Origin: Empedobacter falsenii
GTDB lineage: Bacteria > Bacteroidota > Bacteroidia > Flavobacteriales > Weeksellaceae
Length of the DNA stretch: 64,000 nucleotides
NCBI RefSeq assembly: GCF_019308355.1
Contig: NZ_JAAGKM010000007.1
Span: forward strand, 35,051 to 99,050
Reading direction: 5' to 3'
Part shown: in pieces, positions 9,810 through 18,240 of the stretch
Position numbering within the stretch: the first letter of the stretch is position 1
How the letters are laid out: each line of letters starts with the position of its first letter
The notes under the pieces: model-generated
The model's input: the letters and a program-made list of their open reading frames with translations, nothing else
Told to the model about the DNA's origin: nothing
The model's database searches: none
Program-made: the position numbers and the translations under genes

Positions 9810-9926
9810 TTAACCTTGTCTTTGTTTAAACTTAGGATTCTTTTTGTTGATCACATACAAACGTCCTTTACGACGCACAATTTTACAGTCAGCACTTCTC
9901 TTTTTAATGGATGCTCTAATTTTCAT
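9810..9926 (-). CDS. rpmJ: 50S ribosomal protein L36, zinc-independent type
   Basis: A 38-codon frame reads [19 protein letters not shown] at the start and ends NPKFKQRQG, the L36 hallmark. Only one of the four residues of the usual zinc ribbon (a single Cys at 14) is left, so this is the C-minus form. It lies 12 bp before rpsM and about 75 bp after infA; a perfect inverted repeat sits in that upstream gap. L36 joins several 23S rRNA domains in the large subunit. Confidence 0.95.
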   Translation of the reverse strand: MKIRASIKKRSADCKIVRRKGRLYVINKKNPKFKQRQG

Positions 9927-9949
9927 CTTTGTAAATTTATTTATAATCC

Positions 9950-9981
9950 GATAGAGTTAACGTATCTACATTAACTCTATC
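9950..9981 (-). promoter_or_regulatory. perfect inverted repeat between infA and rpmJ
   Basis: GATAGAGTTAA (9950-9960) pairs exactly with 9971-9981 across a 10-nt loop. The hairpin falls in the infA-rpmJ spacer, 24 bp upstream of the rpmJ ATG. No T run follows on either strand, so it is not an intrinsic terminator; an RNA processing site or translational control element is possible. Confidence 0.6.
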
Positions 9982-10001
9982 ACCAGTCGTTATTATTTCT
10001 T

Positions 10002-10217
10002 TTAGTATCTGTAAGATATTCTACCTTTCGTTAAATCGTAAGGAGACATCTCTATTTTAACTCTATCACCTGGTAATAATTTGATATAGTGCATACGCAT
10101 TTTACCAGATATGTTACATGTTACAACATGTCCATTTTCTAATTCGACACGGAACATTGCATTTGATAATGCTTCTGTAATCGTACCGTCTTGTTCAATA
10201 TGTTTTTGTTTAGCCAT
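10002..10217 (-). CDS. infA: translation initiation factor IF-1
   Basis: This 71-residue OB-fold protein has the typical start [13 protein letters not shown], the central FRVELENGH and the segment [21 protein letters not shown]-1 occupies the A site of the 30S subunit during initiation. It follows secY by 22 bp; the adk and map genes that often separate them in other phyla are not present. Confidence 0.97.
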   Translation of the reverse strand: MAKQKHIEQDGTITEALSNAMFRVELENGHVVTCNISGKMRMHYIKLLPGDRVKIEMSPYDLTKGRISYRY

Positions 10218-10239
10218 AAATCTTTTTAATAAAATCTTA

Positions 10240-11610
10240 TTAGATATCTCTTGAAGTTCTACCTGAAGACATTAAACCATCGTAACGGTGATTTAATAAA
10301 TATGTATTAATTTGTTGTACAGTATCTAAGATAACTCCCACCATAATTAACATTGATGTACCTCCAAAGAACATTGCTAAGCTCTGTTCTACACCTAATA
10401 ATTTTACAATCGCTGGCAAAACAGCAAGCAAAGTTAGTAAAATTGCTCCAGGTAACGTAATTTTTGATAAAATTTCGTCTAAAAAATTTGCAGTTTCTTT
10501 TCCAGGACGGATTCCAGGGATGATTCCTCCGTTACGTTTAAGATCTTCTGCCATTTGGTTTACTGGGATTGTGATTGCAGTATAGAAATATGTGAAGATA
10601 ATAATTAGTAATCCGAAGATCAAATTGTATTCCCACGTAAATGGATCTGCCATTTTCGCGAAGAATGCTTTTACTGGACTTCCTTCGTCTAAGAAATAGT
10701 TTGCCAATGTTCCTGGTAAAAACATAATTGCTTGTGCGAAGATAATAGGCATTACACCTGCTGCATTTACTTTAAGTGGAATATATGAACGTACAGAGTC
10801 TGTAACTGATCTCATATATGAACTACTTGAAGTTTGCGCTCTTCTTACATATTGTACTGGTACTTTACGCACCGCTGCAACAATCATAATACACATTGCA
10901 ATAACTAGGATTAACCCTAACATTTCTATCAAGAAGAAAATACCGTTTGAAGGGTCAACTTCAAATGCATTAAATATTGCTTTTGGTAAGTCGGCTAGGA
11001 TACCAACCATAATTAAGATTGAAATACCGTTACCTATACCTTTGTCAGTAATTTTTTCTCCCATCCACATGGCAAAGATTGTCCCTGTAATCAAAATGAT
11101 TGTTGAAGGGAACCAGAACCAAAAGTTGGTTGGAGGAATTACATAGATAGCATATGATGAAGTTGGATCGTAAGGTAAAATTTGAGAAGTTACCAATGTA
11201 AGGTATGCTGGTGCTTGCACCAAACAAATCCCGATTGTTAACCATCTCGTAATTTGGTTTACTTTGTTACGTCCGCTTTCTCCTTCTTTTTGTAGTTTTT
11301 GGATGTAAGGTACTGCTAATCCCATCAATTGTATAACAATCGAAGCAGAGATATAAGGCATAATTCCTAACGCAAATACGGAAGCTCTCTTAAAAGAACC
11401 TCCGGTAAAAGAGTTTAATAATCCTAAAATTCCTGAATTTGCATTTTCTTGGTCTGCAACAAAACGATTAACCTCGTTAATATCGACACCTGGAAGTGGA
11501 ATATGAGAACCGAATCTATAAACCAACAATAGAAGGATAGTTACAAGTAACTTATCCTTCAATTCTTTTATGCTCCAGATATTTTTTATGGTCTGTATAA
11601 ACCCTTTCAT
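10240..11610 (-). CDS. secY: protein translocase subunit SecY
   Basis: The 456-residue protein has about ten membrane helices with SecY hallmarks: [11 protein letters not shown] near the N-terminus, a plug-region segment [28 protein letters not shown], and the cytoplasmic loop [17 protein letters not shown]. It forms the protein-conducting channel with SecE and SecG. It sits at the end of the spc cluster, 15 bp after rplO. Confidence 0.98.
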   Translation of the reverse strand: MKGFIQTIKNIWSIKELKDKLLVTILLLLVYRFGSHIPLPGVDINEVNRFVADQENANSGILGLLNSFTGGSFKRASVFALGIMPYISASIVIQLMGLAVPYIQKLQKEGESGRNKVNQITRWLTIGICLVQAPAYLTLVTSQILPYDPTSSYAIYVIPPTNFWFWFPSTIILITGTIFAMWMGEKITDKGIGNGISILIMVGILADLPKAIFNAFEVDPSNGIFFLIEMLGLILVIAMCIMIVAAVRKVPVQYVRRAQTSSSSYMRSVTDSVRSYIPLKVNAAGVMPIIFAQAIMFLPGTLANYFLDEGSPVKAFFAKMADPFTWEYNLIFGLLIIIFTYFYTAITIPVNQMAEDLKRNGGIIPGIRPGKETANFLDEILSKITLPGAILLTLLAVLPAIVKLLGVEQSLAMFFGGTSMLIMVGVILDTVQQINTYLLNHRYDGLMSSGRTSRDI

Positions 11611-11625
11611 CTATAAAATATATTC

Positions 11626-12081
11626 TTAAGCGTTAACTAATTCTACTTTACCTCCTGCATTCACAATAGCTTCTTGAGCTGTTTGAGTGAATTTATCAGC
11701 AGTAACATTAACAGTTGCTTTTAACTCTCCACGACCTAAAATTTTCACTAAGTCATTTTTGTGAGCTAATCCTAACTGAACTAATGTTTCTTTATTTAAA
11801 GTATCTGTAATTTTGTTGTTATCAACTAATTGTTGAATTGTATCTAAATTGATTCCTGTGTACTCAACTCTGTTGATGTTTTTGAAACCAAATTTAGGTA
11901 AACGTCTTTGTAAAGGCATTTGTCCACCTTCGAAACCGATTTTTCTTGAATAACCAGAACGAGATTTAGCACCTTTGTGTCCACGACCTGCTGTCAAACC
12001 GTTTCCACTACCTTCACCTCTACCTTTACGGAATTTATTTTGTACTGAACCAGCAGCTGGTTTTAAATTACTTAAATTCAT
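11626..12081 (-). CDS. rplO: 50S ribosomal protein L15
   Basis: The 151-residue protein opens with the L15 N-terminal extension ([21 protein letters not shown]), a Gly/Arg-rich region that threads into 23S rRNA, followed by [18 protein letters not shown]. Order rpmD-rplO-secY is canonical. Confidence 0.97.
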   Translation of the reverse strand: MNLSNLKPAAGSVQNKFRKGRGEGSGNGLTAGRGHKGAKSRSGYSRKIGFEGGQMPLQRRLPKFGFKNINRVEYTGINLDTIQQLVDNNKITDTLNKETLVQLGLAHKNDLVKILGRGELKATVNVTADKFTQTAQEAIVNAGGKVELVNA

Positions 12082-12111
12082 TTTTAATAATTTTTAAAAG
12101 GTTAAAAGCGA

Positions 12112-12291
12112 TTAAGCTCTTTCTACTACTACTAAGTGTGAGATTTTACGGATCATTCCTTCAATTTGAGGAGTTGATTCGTGCTCAACAACTTGATTCA
12201 ACTTTTTTAAACCTAAAGCAACTAATGTAGCTTTTTGAGATTTATCACGGTTGATTGCACTACGTGTTTGTTTTACTCTTACTTTGCTCAT
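12112..12291 (-). CDS. rpmD: 50S ribosomal protein L30
   Basis: A 59-codon frame reads MSKVRVKQTRSAINRDKSQK at the start and ends KISHLVVVERA, which is the L30 fold (beta-alpha-beta-alpha-beta). Length is normal for bacterial L30. The gene sits between rpsE (11 bp away) and rplO (30 bp away), its standard place. Confidence 0.95.
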   Translation of the reverse strand: MSKVRVKQTRSAINRDKSQKATLVALGLKKLNQVVEHESTPQIEGMIRKISHLVVVERA

Positions 12292-12302
12292 TTTACTTTT
12301 TT

Positions 12303-12824
12303 TTAACCGTTGAATACTTTAGTTACAGAAATACCTCTTTGACGAGCAATAGTCTCTACAGAACGTAAGCTTAATAAAGCGCGGAATGTAGCTTTTACTG
12401 CGTTATGAGGGTTAGAAGAACCTTTTGATTTTGATAATACATCATGTACACCAACTGATTCTAATACCGCACGTACTGTACCACCTGCAATTACCCCTGT
12501 ACCTTTAGATGCTGGACGGATGAATACTTGCGCACCACCGAAACGAGCTTCTTGTTCGTGAGGAATTGTGTTGTTAAATAACGGGATACGTACTAAGTTT
12601 TTCTTAGCGTCTTCGATAGCTTTAGCGATTGCAGAAGCTACGTCTTTAGATTTCCCTAATCCGTAACCTACTACTCCGTTTCCGTCACCTACTACTACGA
12701 TTGCAGAGAAACCAAATGCTCTACCTCCTTTTGTTACTTTAGTAACACGTTGTACTCCAACTAAACGATCTTTTAAATCTAAACCTGTTGGTTTTACTCT
12801 TTCTACGTTTTTAAATCCTAACAT
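12303..12824 (-). CDS. rpsE: 30S ribosomal protein S5
   Basis: The 173-residue protein has the S5 double-stranded RNA-binding N-domain ([23 protein letters not shown]) and the C-domain motif [19 protein letters not shown]5 works with S4 in decoding fidelity and mRNA helicase activity at the entry channel. Confidence 0.97.
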   Translation of the reverse strand: MLGFKNVERVKPTGLDLKDRLVGVQRVTKVTKGGRAFGFSAIVVVGDGNGVVGYGLGKSKDVASAIAKAIEDAKKNLVRIPLFNNTIPHEQEARFGGAQVFIRPASKGTGVIAGGTVRAVLESVGVHDVLSKSKGSSNPHNAVKATFRALLSLRSVETIARQRGISVTKVFNG

Positions 12825-12840
12825 AATTTCTTTCTCTTTT

Positions 12841-13194
12841 TTAGAATTTTAATCCACCTTCTCTAGCACCATCTGCTAAAGCTTTGATTCTACCATGATA
12901 TACGAAACCGTTACGATCAAAAACTACAGTTTCAATTCCTTTTGCAATAGCTTTAGCAGCTAATGCTTTACCAACTGATACAGAAACTTCAGATTTTGTA
13001 CCTTCTACAGCAACACCTTTTTCACGAGATGATGCAGAAGCTAAAGTTACTCCATTGTTATCGTCAATAATTTGAGCGTAAATTTCTTTGTTAGAACGGT
13101 AAACTGATAAACGAGGTTTAGTTTCTGTTCCAAAAATATTTCGACGCACGCGTCTTTTTATTTTTTGTCTTTTTTCTACTTTAGATAATGCCAT
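12841..13194 (-). CDS. rplR: 50S ribosomal protein L18
   Basis: At 117 residues it shows the L18 pattern: basic N-terminus ([15 protein letters not shown]), [17 protein letters not shown] and C-terminal [22 protein letters not shown]18 binds 5S rRNA. Canonical position between rplF and rpsE. Confidence 0.97.
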   Translation of the reverse strand: MALSKVEKRQKIKRRVRRNIFGTETKPRLSVYRSNKEIYAQIIDDNNGVTLASASSREKGVAVEGTKSEVSVSVGKALAAKAIAKGIETVVFDRNGFVYHGRIKALADGAREGGLKF

Positions 13195-13207
13195 TTTTCA
13201 ATGATTT

Positions 13208-13753
13208 TTATGCAGATTTACCTGCTTTTCTTCTAATAATTTCTCCTACGAATTTAATTCCTTTTCCTTTGTAAGGCTCTGGCTTACGGTAAGAACGAAT
13301 TTTCGCTACAATCATTCCTAATAATTGATTATCATGAGATGATAATGTAATAATAGGATTTTTACCTTTTTCTGTTAAAGTTTCAACTTTAATTTCAACA
13401 GGTAATTCAATAACGATATTGTGAGAGAAACCTAATGACAAATCTAATTTTTGTCCGTTGTTAGATGCTCTATAACCAACACCAACTAATTCTAATTGTT
13501 TTTTAAAACCTTCTGTTACACCAGTAATCATGTTATTGATTAATGAACGGTATAAACCATGTAAAGCTTTGTTATCTTTAGAATCGTTTGGACGAACTAC
13601 AGTTAAAACTCCGTCTTCGATTGTTAAATCAAATCCTTCTTTTAACTCTCTTGTCATTGTAATGTTGTTACCTTTTACAGTAACTACGTTATCTTTAAAT
13701 TCAACAGTTGCTGCTGCAGGGATGTTGATATGTGCGTGTCCTATTCTTGACAT
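13208..13753 (-). CDS. rplF: 50S ribosomal protein L6
   Basis: The 181-residue protein contains the two repeated L6 domains and the conserved C-terminal rRNA-binding segment KPEPYKGKGIKFVGE. L6 lies near the GTPase-associated centre. The start MSRIGHAHINIPA is the family start. Confidence 0.97.
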   Translation of the reverse strand: MSRIGHAHINIPAAATVEFKDNVVTVKGNNITMTRELKEGFDLTIEDGVLTVVRPNDSKDNKALHGLYRSLINNMITGVTEGFKKQLELVGVGYRASNNGQKLDLSLGFSHNIVIELPVEIKVETLTEKGKNPIITLSSHDNQLLGMIVAKIRSYRKPEPYKGKGIKFVGEIIRRKAGKSA

Positions 13754-13775
13754 AATTTCTTAATTTTTTAAAAGA

Positions 13776-14177
13776 TTAATAAACAAAACATAAAACTTCA
13801 CCACCTACATTCTCTTGACGAGCTTGTTTATCTGTCATCACACCTTTAGAAGTTGAGATGATAGCAACACCTAAACCGTTTAATACACGAGGTAATTCTT
13901 TAGATCCTGCGTATTGACGTAAACCTGGAGTTGAAGCTCTTTTGATTTTACGGATAGCTGGCTCTTTAGTAACTTTGTCGTACTTTAAAGCGATTTTAAT
14001 TGTTCCTTGAGGTTGATCTTGTCCTTCGAATTTGTAGTTCAAGATGTAACCTTGTTCAAATAAGATCTTAGTGATCTCTTTTTTAATTTTAGATGCAGGA
14101 ATTTCCACTACTTTGTGTCCTGCCATCATTGCATTTCTAACGCGAGTTAGAAAATCTGAAATTGGATCTGTATACAT
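13776..14177 (-). CDS. rpsH: 30S ribosomal protein S8
   Basis: I place the start at the ATG giving [16 protein letters not shown] (14177), the standard S8 start, giving 133 residues; the open frame extends 27 codons further but that part is non-conserved and runs into the promoter region. The C-terminus has [27 protein letters not shown]8 binds helix 21 of 16S rRNA and in E. coli represses the spc operon. Here it is the first gene of its own transcription unit, since the thiamine operon separates it from rpsN. Confidence 0.96.
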   Translation of the reverse strand: MYTDPISDFLTRVRNAMMAGHKVVEIPASKIKKEITKILFEQGYILNYKFEGQDQPQGTIKIALKYDKVTKEPAIRKIKRASTPGLRQYAGSKELPRVLNGLGVAIISTSKGVMTDKQARQENVGGEVLCFVY

Positions 14178-14189
14178 AAATAATTCTAT

Positions 14190-14211
14190 AGTATAGCGCG
14201 TAAGCACTACT
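14190..14211 (-). promoter_or_regulatory. leader hairpin upstream of rpsH
   Basis: In the predicted mRNA leader, AGUAGUGC pairs with GCGC and UACU across a UUAC loop with a two-base bulge, ending 12 bases before the rpsH ATG. A second hairpin lies at 14230-14252. Candidate site for autogenous control; no factor is proven. Confidence 0.45.
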
Positions 14212-14229
14212 TTTAAAATTAAACTTTTA

Positions 14230-14252
14230 CCAAAATGCACTATGCATTTGGG
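14230..14252 (-). promoter_or_regulatory. 5'-end hairpin of the rpsH leader
   Basis: AAATGCA and TGCATTT form a perfect 7-bp stem with a 3-nt loop, flanked by CC and GG that can add two pairs. It lies right at the predicted transcript start (about 14249). Confidence 0.45.
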
Positions 14253-14255
14253 TTG

Positions 14256-14285
14256 CAAATATATTGCATATTTTTTAATTACAAA
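14256..14285 (-). promoter_or_regulatory. promoter for the rpsH-to-rplQ unit
   Basis: On the minus strand, TTTG (14285-14282), an 18-bp spacer and TATATTTG (14263-14256) match the Bacteroidota housekeeping promoter closely. The expected start near 14249 leaves a leader of about 70 bases before rpsH. Confidence 0.75.
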
Positions 14286-14456
14286 CTATTAATCTAAATA
14301 ATTTATTTTTAATCGTTTTATAACTAGGGATTAAGACAAAACATGAAACTCAATCTTTATATTTATTTATCTTTTTAATCGATCTCAACAATTAATTCTT
14401 GATGTAATCTTCTATTTTTATTCTTAAAAAATAGCTGAAAGTCAAAACAATTTATA

Positions 14457-14464
14457 TAAATTTG
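14457..14464 (+). promoter_or_regulatory. -7 promoter box of the thiamine operon
   Basis: TAAATTTG matches TAnnTTTG and would start transcription near 14470, where the TPP aptamer begins. No clear -33 TTTG is visible. It is divergent from the rpsH promoter about 170 bp away. Confidence 0.6.
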
Positions 14465-14469
14465 ATTTG

Positions 14470-14545
14470 GCTTTAGGGGTATTCTGAAAAGAATTGAGAG
14501 AGTCCCTTTGAACCTGATACGGTTAACACCGACGTAGGGAAAAGC
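14470..14545 (+). ncRNA. TPP riboswitch (THI element)
   Basis: The sequence shows the TPP aptamer hallmarks in order: AGGGGT closing strand, a variable helix, TTGAGAG (the CUGAGA-type loop), CCCTTTGAACCTGATACGG, and the terminal CGACGTAGGGA that pairs back to form P1. It precedes thiM by about 95 bases. It senses thiamine diphosphate and normally shuts off thiamine genes. I could not resolve the expression platform; no clear T-tract terminator lies between it and the ATG, so control of translation initiation is more likely. Confidence 0.93.
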
Positions 14546-14639
14546 AATATCTATGCAATTATTTAATATTTGCAACGCTTTATTTTCAAAGAAAATCCTC
14601 TTTAGCCATTAATTGTTTCATCTAAAAAATTATCAATTA

Positions 14640-15443
14640 ATGGAAAATCTAATTATTCAAAATTTACATGCTGTCCGGACAAAAAATCCGCTTGTTCACA
14701 ACATCACCAATTTTGTGGTGATGAACAATACTGCAAATGCTCTTTTGGCAATTGGAGCATCGCCTGTTATGATACATGCACACAAAGAAGTGGAAAATAT
14801 CGTCAAAATCTCAAATGCATTAGTCATCAATATCGGAACTCTTGATGATTATTGGGCAGAAAGCATGCTAATTGCAGCAAAAAAAGCAGATCAACTGAAT
14901 AAACCTTGGGTATTAGACCCTGTTGGAGCTGGAATTTCAACTTTCAGAAATGAACTTATAAAAGAACTGCTTCGCTATCATCCTACTGTCATAAGAGGAA
15001 ATGCTTCAGAAATTTTAACTTTAGATACCTTCGAAGCTGTTCAGGGAAAAGGAGTCGACAGTACACATCAAAGTAATCAAGCGATAAAAGCAGCACACAA
15101 TTTAAACCAGAAAATTGGATCTGTTGTTTGCATTTCAGGTGCTTCAGATTTTATTGTATCCAACAATCCGATAATTGAAATTAAAAATGGTCATGAATTG
15201 ATGACTAAAGTTACTGGTTTAGGTTGTTCAGCAACAGCTAGCATCGGTGCTTTTATTGGCCTTAATAAAAATCCTTTCCTCGAAACGGTTAGCGGCATGG
15301 CCATATTTAGTTTAGCAGGTGAATTGGCACAGAAAAAAAGTAATGGCCCAGGAACCTTACAAATGAATTTGTATGACACGTTATACCATATATCTGCAGA
15401 AGAAATTCAAACAAATTTGAAAATCTCAGTTTATGAAGATTAA
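14640..15443 (+). CDS. thiM: hydroxyethylthiazole kinase
   Basis: The 267-residue enzyme phosphorylates 4-methyl-5-(2-hydroxyethyl)thiazole, a salvage step. It shows the ThiM N-terminal block (PLVHNITNFVVMNNTANALLA GASP region), DPVGAG and the anion-hole/catalytic motif TGLGCSATASIGAF. I prefer the ATG at 14640 (MENLIIQNLHAVR) to a TTG nine codons earlier because conservation begins there. It is the first gene after the TPP riboswitch and its end overlaps thiE by 11 bp. Confidence 0.93.
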   Translation: MENLIIQNLHAVRTKNPLVHNITNFVVMNNTANALLAIGASPVMIHAHKEVENIVKISNALVINIGTLDDYWAESMLIAAKKADQLNKPWVLDPVGAGISTFRNELIKELLRYHPTVIRGNASEILTLDTFEAVQGKGVDSTHQSNQAIKAAHNLNQKIGSVVCISGASDFIVSNNPIIEIKNGHELMTKVTGLGCSATASIGAFIGLNKNPFLETVSGMAIFSLAGELAQKKSNGPGTLQMNLYDTLYHISAEEIQTNLKISVYED

Positions 15444-16092
15444 TCCAACTTTTCCTTATCCTTTGTATTTAGTCATTTCTGAAAAAGATTGTACGCATCT
15501 TCATTGGTTAGATGTTGCAGAGCAAGCAATTATAGGTGGGGTTGATATCATTCAGCTTCGGGAAAAAAATTGCACTGTCAGCGAGTATATTTCAAAAGCT
15601 ACAATATTAAAAAAAATTACGGACCACTACAATATCCCTTTGATTATTAACGATTCATTAGAAGTCGCAACCGCTGTTAACCCTTGGGGAATACATGTCG
15701 GGCAGTCAGATATATTACCTTCTGAAATTCACAAAAATGCACAAGCTCTAAAAAATATTGGTTGGTCTTTAGAAATTATCAAACAGTTGAATGATGATGA
15801 AATGAAATATGTACATCATTTAGGGGTAAGTCCAATATTTTCGACTCCAACAAAAACCAATACGATTACTGAATGGGGTTTTGAAGGATTAAAATTTTTG
15901 AAAACTAAAACATCAAAACCATTGATTGCAATTGGCGGAATTAATGAAAGTAATATTGCTAAAATCATACAAGCCGGTGCAGATAGTGTTGCAATTGTTT
16001 CTGCAATTTGCGGAAGCAAAAATCCAAAAAAATCTGCCCAAATTTTAAAACAAATTATTAACGAAAATGAATACCATCCAAAAAGCATATAG
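15433..16092 (+). CDS. thiE: thiamine phosphate synthase
   Basis: The 219-residue TIM-barrel enzyme couples HMP diphosphate and thiazole phosphate to thiamine phosphate. Motifs seen: IIQLREKNC (pyrimidine-site strand), PLIINDSLEVA, GIHVGQSD, SPIFSTPTKT and AIGGINESN (phosphate binding). Length is normal. It overlaps thiM by 11 bp and thiD by 26 bp, so the genes are translationally linked. Confidence 0.92.
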   Translation: MKINPTFPYPLYLVISEKDCTHLHWLDVAEQAIIGGVDIIQLREKNCTVSEYISKATILKKITDHYNIPLIINDSLEVATAVNPWGIHVGQSDILPSEIHKNAQALKNIGWSLEIIKQLNDDEMKYVHHLGVSPIFSTPTKTNTITEWGFEGLKFLKTKTSKPLIAIGGINESNIAKIIQAGADSVAIVSAICGSKNPKKSAQILKQIINENEYHPKSI

Positions 16093-16903
16093 TGTCTTAA
16101 CAATTGCCGGATTTGACGGAAGCGGTGGCGCTGGCATACAAGCTGATACCAAAACAATTTCCGCTCATGGCTGTTATGCAACAAATGTATTGACAGCCTT
16201 GCCTGTTCAAAATACACAAGGCGTACAAAATATTTACGAAATTCCTGCACAAGCAATTCGTGAACAAATTCAATCCATATTAGAGGATATTTATCCTGAT
16301 GCAATAAAAATTGGAATGGTTCATAGTGTTGAATTGGTTCATATCATTTCAGAGGAATTAAAAAATTACAATAGACCGATTGTTTATGACCCTGTCATGG
16401 TTGCGACAAGTGGACATCGGTTAATCAAAGAAGAAACACTTGAAGCTTGCATAGAAAAGCTTTTTCCTTTGGCCACGCTTATCACGCCAAATCTTGATGA
16501 AGCAAGTATTTTGGTAAATCATAAAATTGATTCTGCTGAATTGATGCTTTCTTATGGAGAAACGATTTTAAATTTAGGTTGTCAGAATCTTTTATTAAAA
16601 GGCGGACATCTTCAGCAAGAAAAAATTATCAGTTATTTATTTCAAAAAGAACAACCTGTACAAAGTTATACCTCTCAAAAAATAGAGACAAAAAATACGC
16701 ATGGTTCAGGCTGCACACTATCTTCTGCAATTGCGTGTAATTTAGCTTTGGGGGTTTCACTCACACAAAGTGTACAACTAGCACAAGAATATGTTGAACA
16801 AGCAATATTAGGAAGTAAAGACCTAACAATTGGAAAAGGAAATGGACCTCTTAATCATTTATTTAATCCACAAAAATTAAAAACCTATGACATTCACAAC
16901 TAA
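16067..16903 (+). CDS. thiD: hydroxymethylpyrimidine (phosphate) kinase
   Basis: The 278-residue ribokinase-fold enzyme phosphorylates HMP and HMP phosphate. It has the N-terminal IAGFDGSGGAGIQAD motif (family form IAGSDxSGGAGIQAD, so Ser is replaced by Phe at the fourth position), VYDPVMVATSGHRL and the C-terminal THGSGCTLSSAIA with the catalytic base region. Together with thiM and thiE it completes salvage of both halves of thiamine. Confidence 0.92.
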   Translation: MNTIQKAYSVLTIAGFDGSGGAGIQADTKTISAHGCYATNVLTALPVQNTQGVQNIYEIPAQAIREQIQSILEDIYPDAIKIGMVHSVELVHIISEELKNYNRPIVYDPVMVATSGHRLIKEETLEACIEKLFPLATLITPNLDEASILVNHKIDSAELMLSYGETILNLGCQNLLLKGGHLQQEKIISYLFQKEQPVQSYTSQKIETKNTHGSGCTLSSAIACNLALGVSLTQSVQLAQEYVEQAILGSKDLTIGKGNGPLNHLFNPQKLKTYDIHN

Positions 16904-17549
16904 AGCTTGGGAAACCATCGCGCCTATTTACAATGATATTCTAAATATGCCTTTTATAATTGAATTGCAAAATGGGTCATTACCAATAGAGAAATTTCAG
17001 TTTTACATGTTACAAGATGCAAAATATTTGGAACATTTTGGGCGAGTATTAGCTGCCATTGGATCAAAATCTGAAGACAATCAACAAGCCATTGACTTTT
17101 TCGAATTCGGAAAAAATGCATTAATTGTTGAACGTGCTTTACACGAATCCTATTTTGAGGATTTTGGATTATCGCAAAACATCATCATCGAAACACAACC
17201 TGTTTGTCACCATTATTCACATTTCTTAAAAAGTACAGCTGCATTCGAACCTATTGAAATTGCATTAGCTGCTGTTTTGCCTTGCTTTTGGATTTATAAA
17301 GAAGTTGGTGATGAAATCATCAAAAATCAAACAAAAGAAAATAATCCATATCAAAAATGGATTGAGACCTATAGTGGAGATGAATTTGGTGAAGGTGTAA
17401 AAAAAGCGAAAAGTTATGTTGATAAGATTGCAGAAGGAGCAACTGAAAAAATAAAAGAACAAATGCTAGAAGCTTTTGTCAAAGCAAGCGAATTAGAATT
17501 TCAGTTTTGGAATGCATCTTATGAAAATATCACATGGGAAAGAAAATAA
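16887..17549 (+). CDS. tenA: TenA family aminopyrimidine aminohydrolase (thiaminase II)
   Basis: The 220-residue all-helical protein belongs to the TenA_C branch: LQDAKYLEHF with the substrate Asp, CHHYSHFL, and LPCFWIYKEVG holding the catalytic Cys, plus the C-terminal ELEFQFWNASY with the conserved Glu. Known members hydrolyse formylamino- or aminopyrimidine products of degraded thiamine to HMP, feeding ThiD. It overlaps thiD by 17 bp and the HAD gene by 16 bp. Confidence 0.9.
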   Translation: MTFTTKAWETIAPIYNDILNMPFIIELQNGSLPIEKFQFYMLQDAKYLEHFGRVLAAIGSKSEDNQQAIDFFEFGKNALIVERALHESYFEDFGLSQNIIIETQPVCHHYSHFLKSTAAFEPIEIALAAVLPCFWIYKEVGDEIIKNQTKENNPYQKWIETYSGDEFGEGVKKAKSYVDKIAEGATEKIKEQMLEAFVKASELEFQFWNASYENITWERK

Positions 17550-18169
17550 ATGCCATCTTTTTTGATTTTGATGGGGTAATCGTAAATAGTCAACAATTAT
17601 GGGAGCTGATGTTTGATGAAGTCATTAAAATATATCGGTTGGATACGATATGTTTGGTAGAAAATGACGGAATGAATTTCACAACAAATGAAGCAATCCA
17701 ATTGATGTTAGAAAATCAGCAACGCTTTACAAATCATTTGTACGAGGAAATAATCGATTGGACAGAAAAATTTTATGTCGAAAACTTTCATCAGTTTGTA
17801 CAATTAAATGACCACGTTGCTGAGATGTTGGAACATTTAAAAGCCAATCAAATTCAAATTGTTCTTGTTTCCAATTCCTCTAGAAGACAAATTAAGTATG
17901 CTTTTCAACAATTAAAACTTCATTCCTATTTTGATCACACTATTTCAGCAGATGATGTTTCAAAAGGCAAACCAAATGCAGAACCTTATTTAAAAGCTTT
18001 ATCATTATGCGAAAAGCAAAAGGAAGAAGTTTTAGTTATCGAAGATTCACTCACCGGAATTAATTCAGCAAAAGATGCTGGTTTAAATTATAAAATTTAC
18101 AACAATTCAGATTTTTGTCTTCAGCCAAATTACATAGCTGATTTTAGGGAATTGATCAAAGAAATATAA
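17534..18169 (+). CDS. HAD family phosphatase, probable thiamine phosphate phosphatase
   Basis: The 211-residue protein has HAD motif I (FFDFDGVIVNS), motif II (LVSNSS), the motif III Lys (SKGKPNAEPY) and motif IV (VIEDSLTGINSAKDAG) with a helical cap after motif I. It is the last gene of the thi operon, overlapping tenA. HAD enzymes clustered or fused with TenA have been shown in plants and Bacteroidota to dephosphorylate thiamine phosphate to thiamine, which thiamine pyrophosphokinase then activates. That role is inferred here from context; a general sugar-phosphatase activity is the alternative. Confidence 0.75.
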   Translation: MGKKINAIFFDFDGVIVNSQQLWELMFDEVIKIYRLDTICLVENDGMNFTTNEAIQLMLENQQRFTNHLYEEIIDWTEKFYVENFHQFVQLNDHVAEMLEHLKANQIQIVLVSNSSRRQIKYAFQQLKLHSYFDHTISADDVSKGKPNAEPYLKALSLCEKQKEEVLVIEDSLTGINSAKDAGLNYKIYNNSDFCLQPNYIADFRELIKEI

Positions 18170-18182
18170 ACCTTACAAAAAC

Positions 18183-18216
18183 AAAAAAATCCTTACTCAA
18201 TAAAGAGTAAGGATTT
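18183..18216 (-). terminator. terminator between rpsN and the thi operon (bidirectional)
   Basis: A perfect 12-bp stem (18187-18198 with 18205-18216, 6-nt loop) has seven Ts after it on the minus strand, making it a strong terminator for transcripts leaving rpsN. On the plus strand the tail is only moderately T-rich, but the stem lies 17 bp after the HAD stop, so it may also end the thi transcript. Confidence 0.85.
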
Positions 18217-18240
18217 AATATTTCTAAAGCTATTGGTAAA

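Noticed and set aside
14178..14258. 27-codon N-terminal extension of rpsH
   Set aside because: Standard S8 begins at MYTDP; the extension is not conserved and covers the leader hairpins and -7 box.
14286..14456. insertion scar (IS ends, target duplication or tRNA remnant) at the edge of the thi block
   Set aside because: I looked for terminal inverted repeats, direct repeats and tRNA-like sequence at both edges and saw none.
14613..14639. TTG start nine codons before thiM ATG
   Set aside because: Conservation with ThiM begins at MENLII; nothing supports the TTG.
14546..14639. intrinsic terminator as expression platform of the TPP riboswitch
   Set aside because: No stem followed by a T run is visible; the mechanism stays unresolved.
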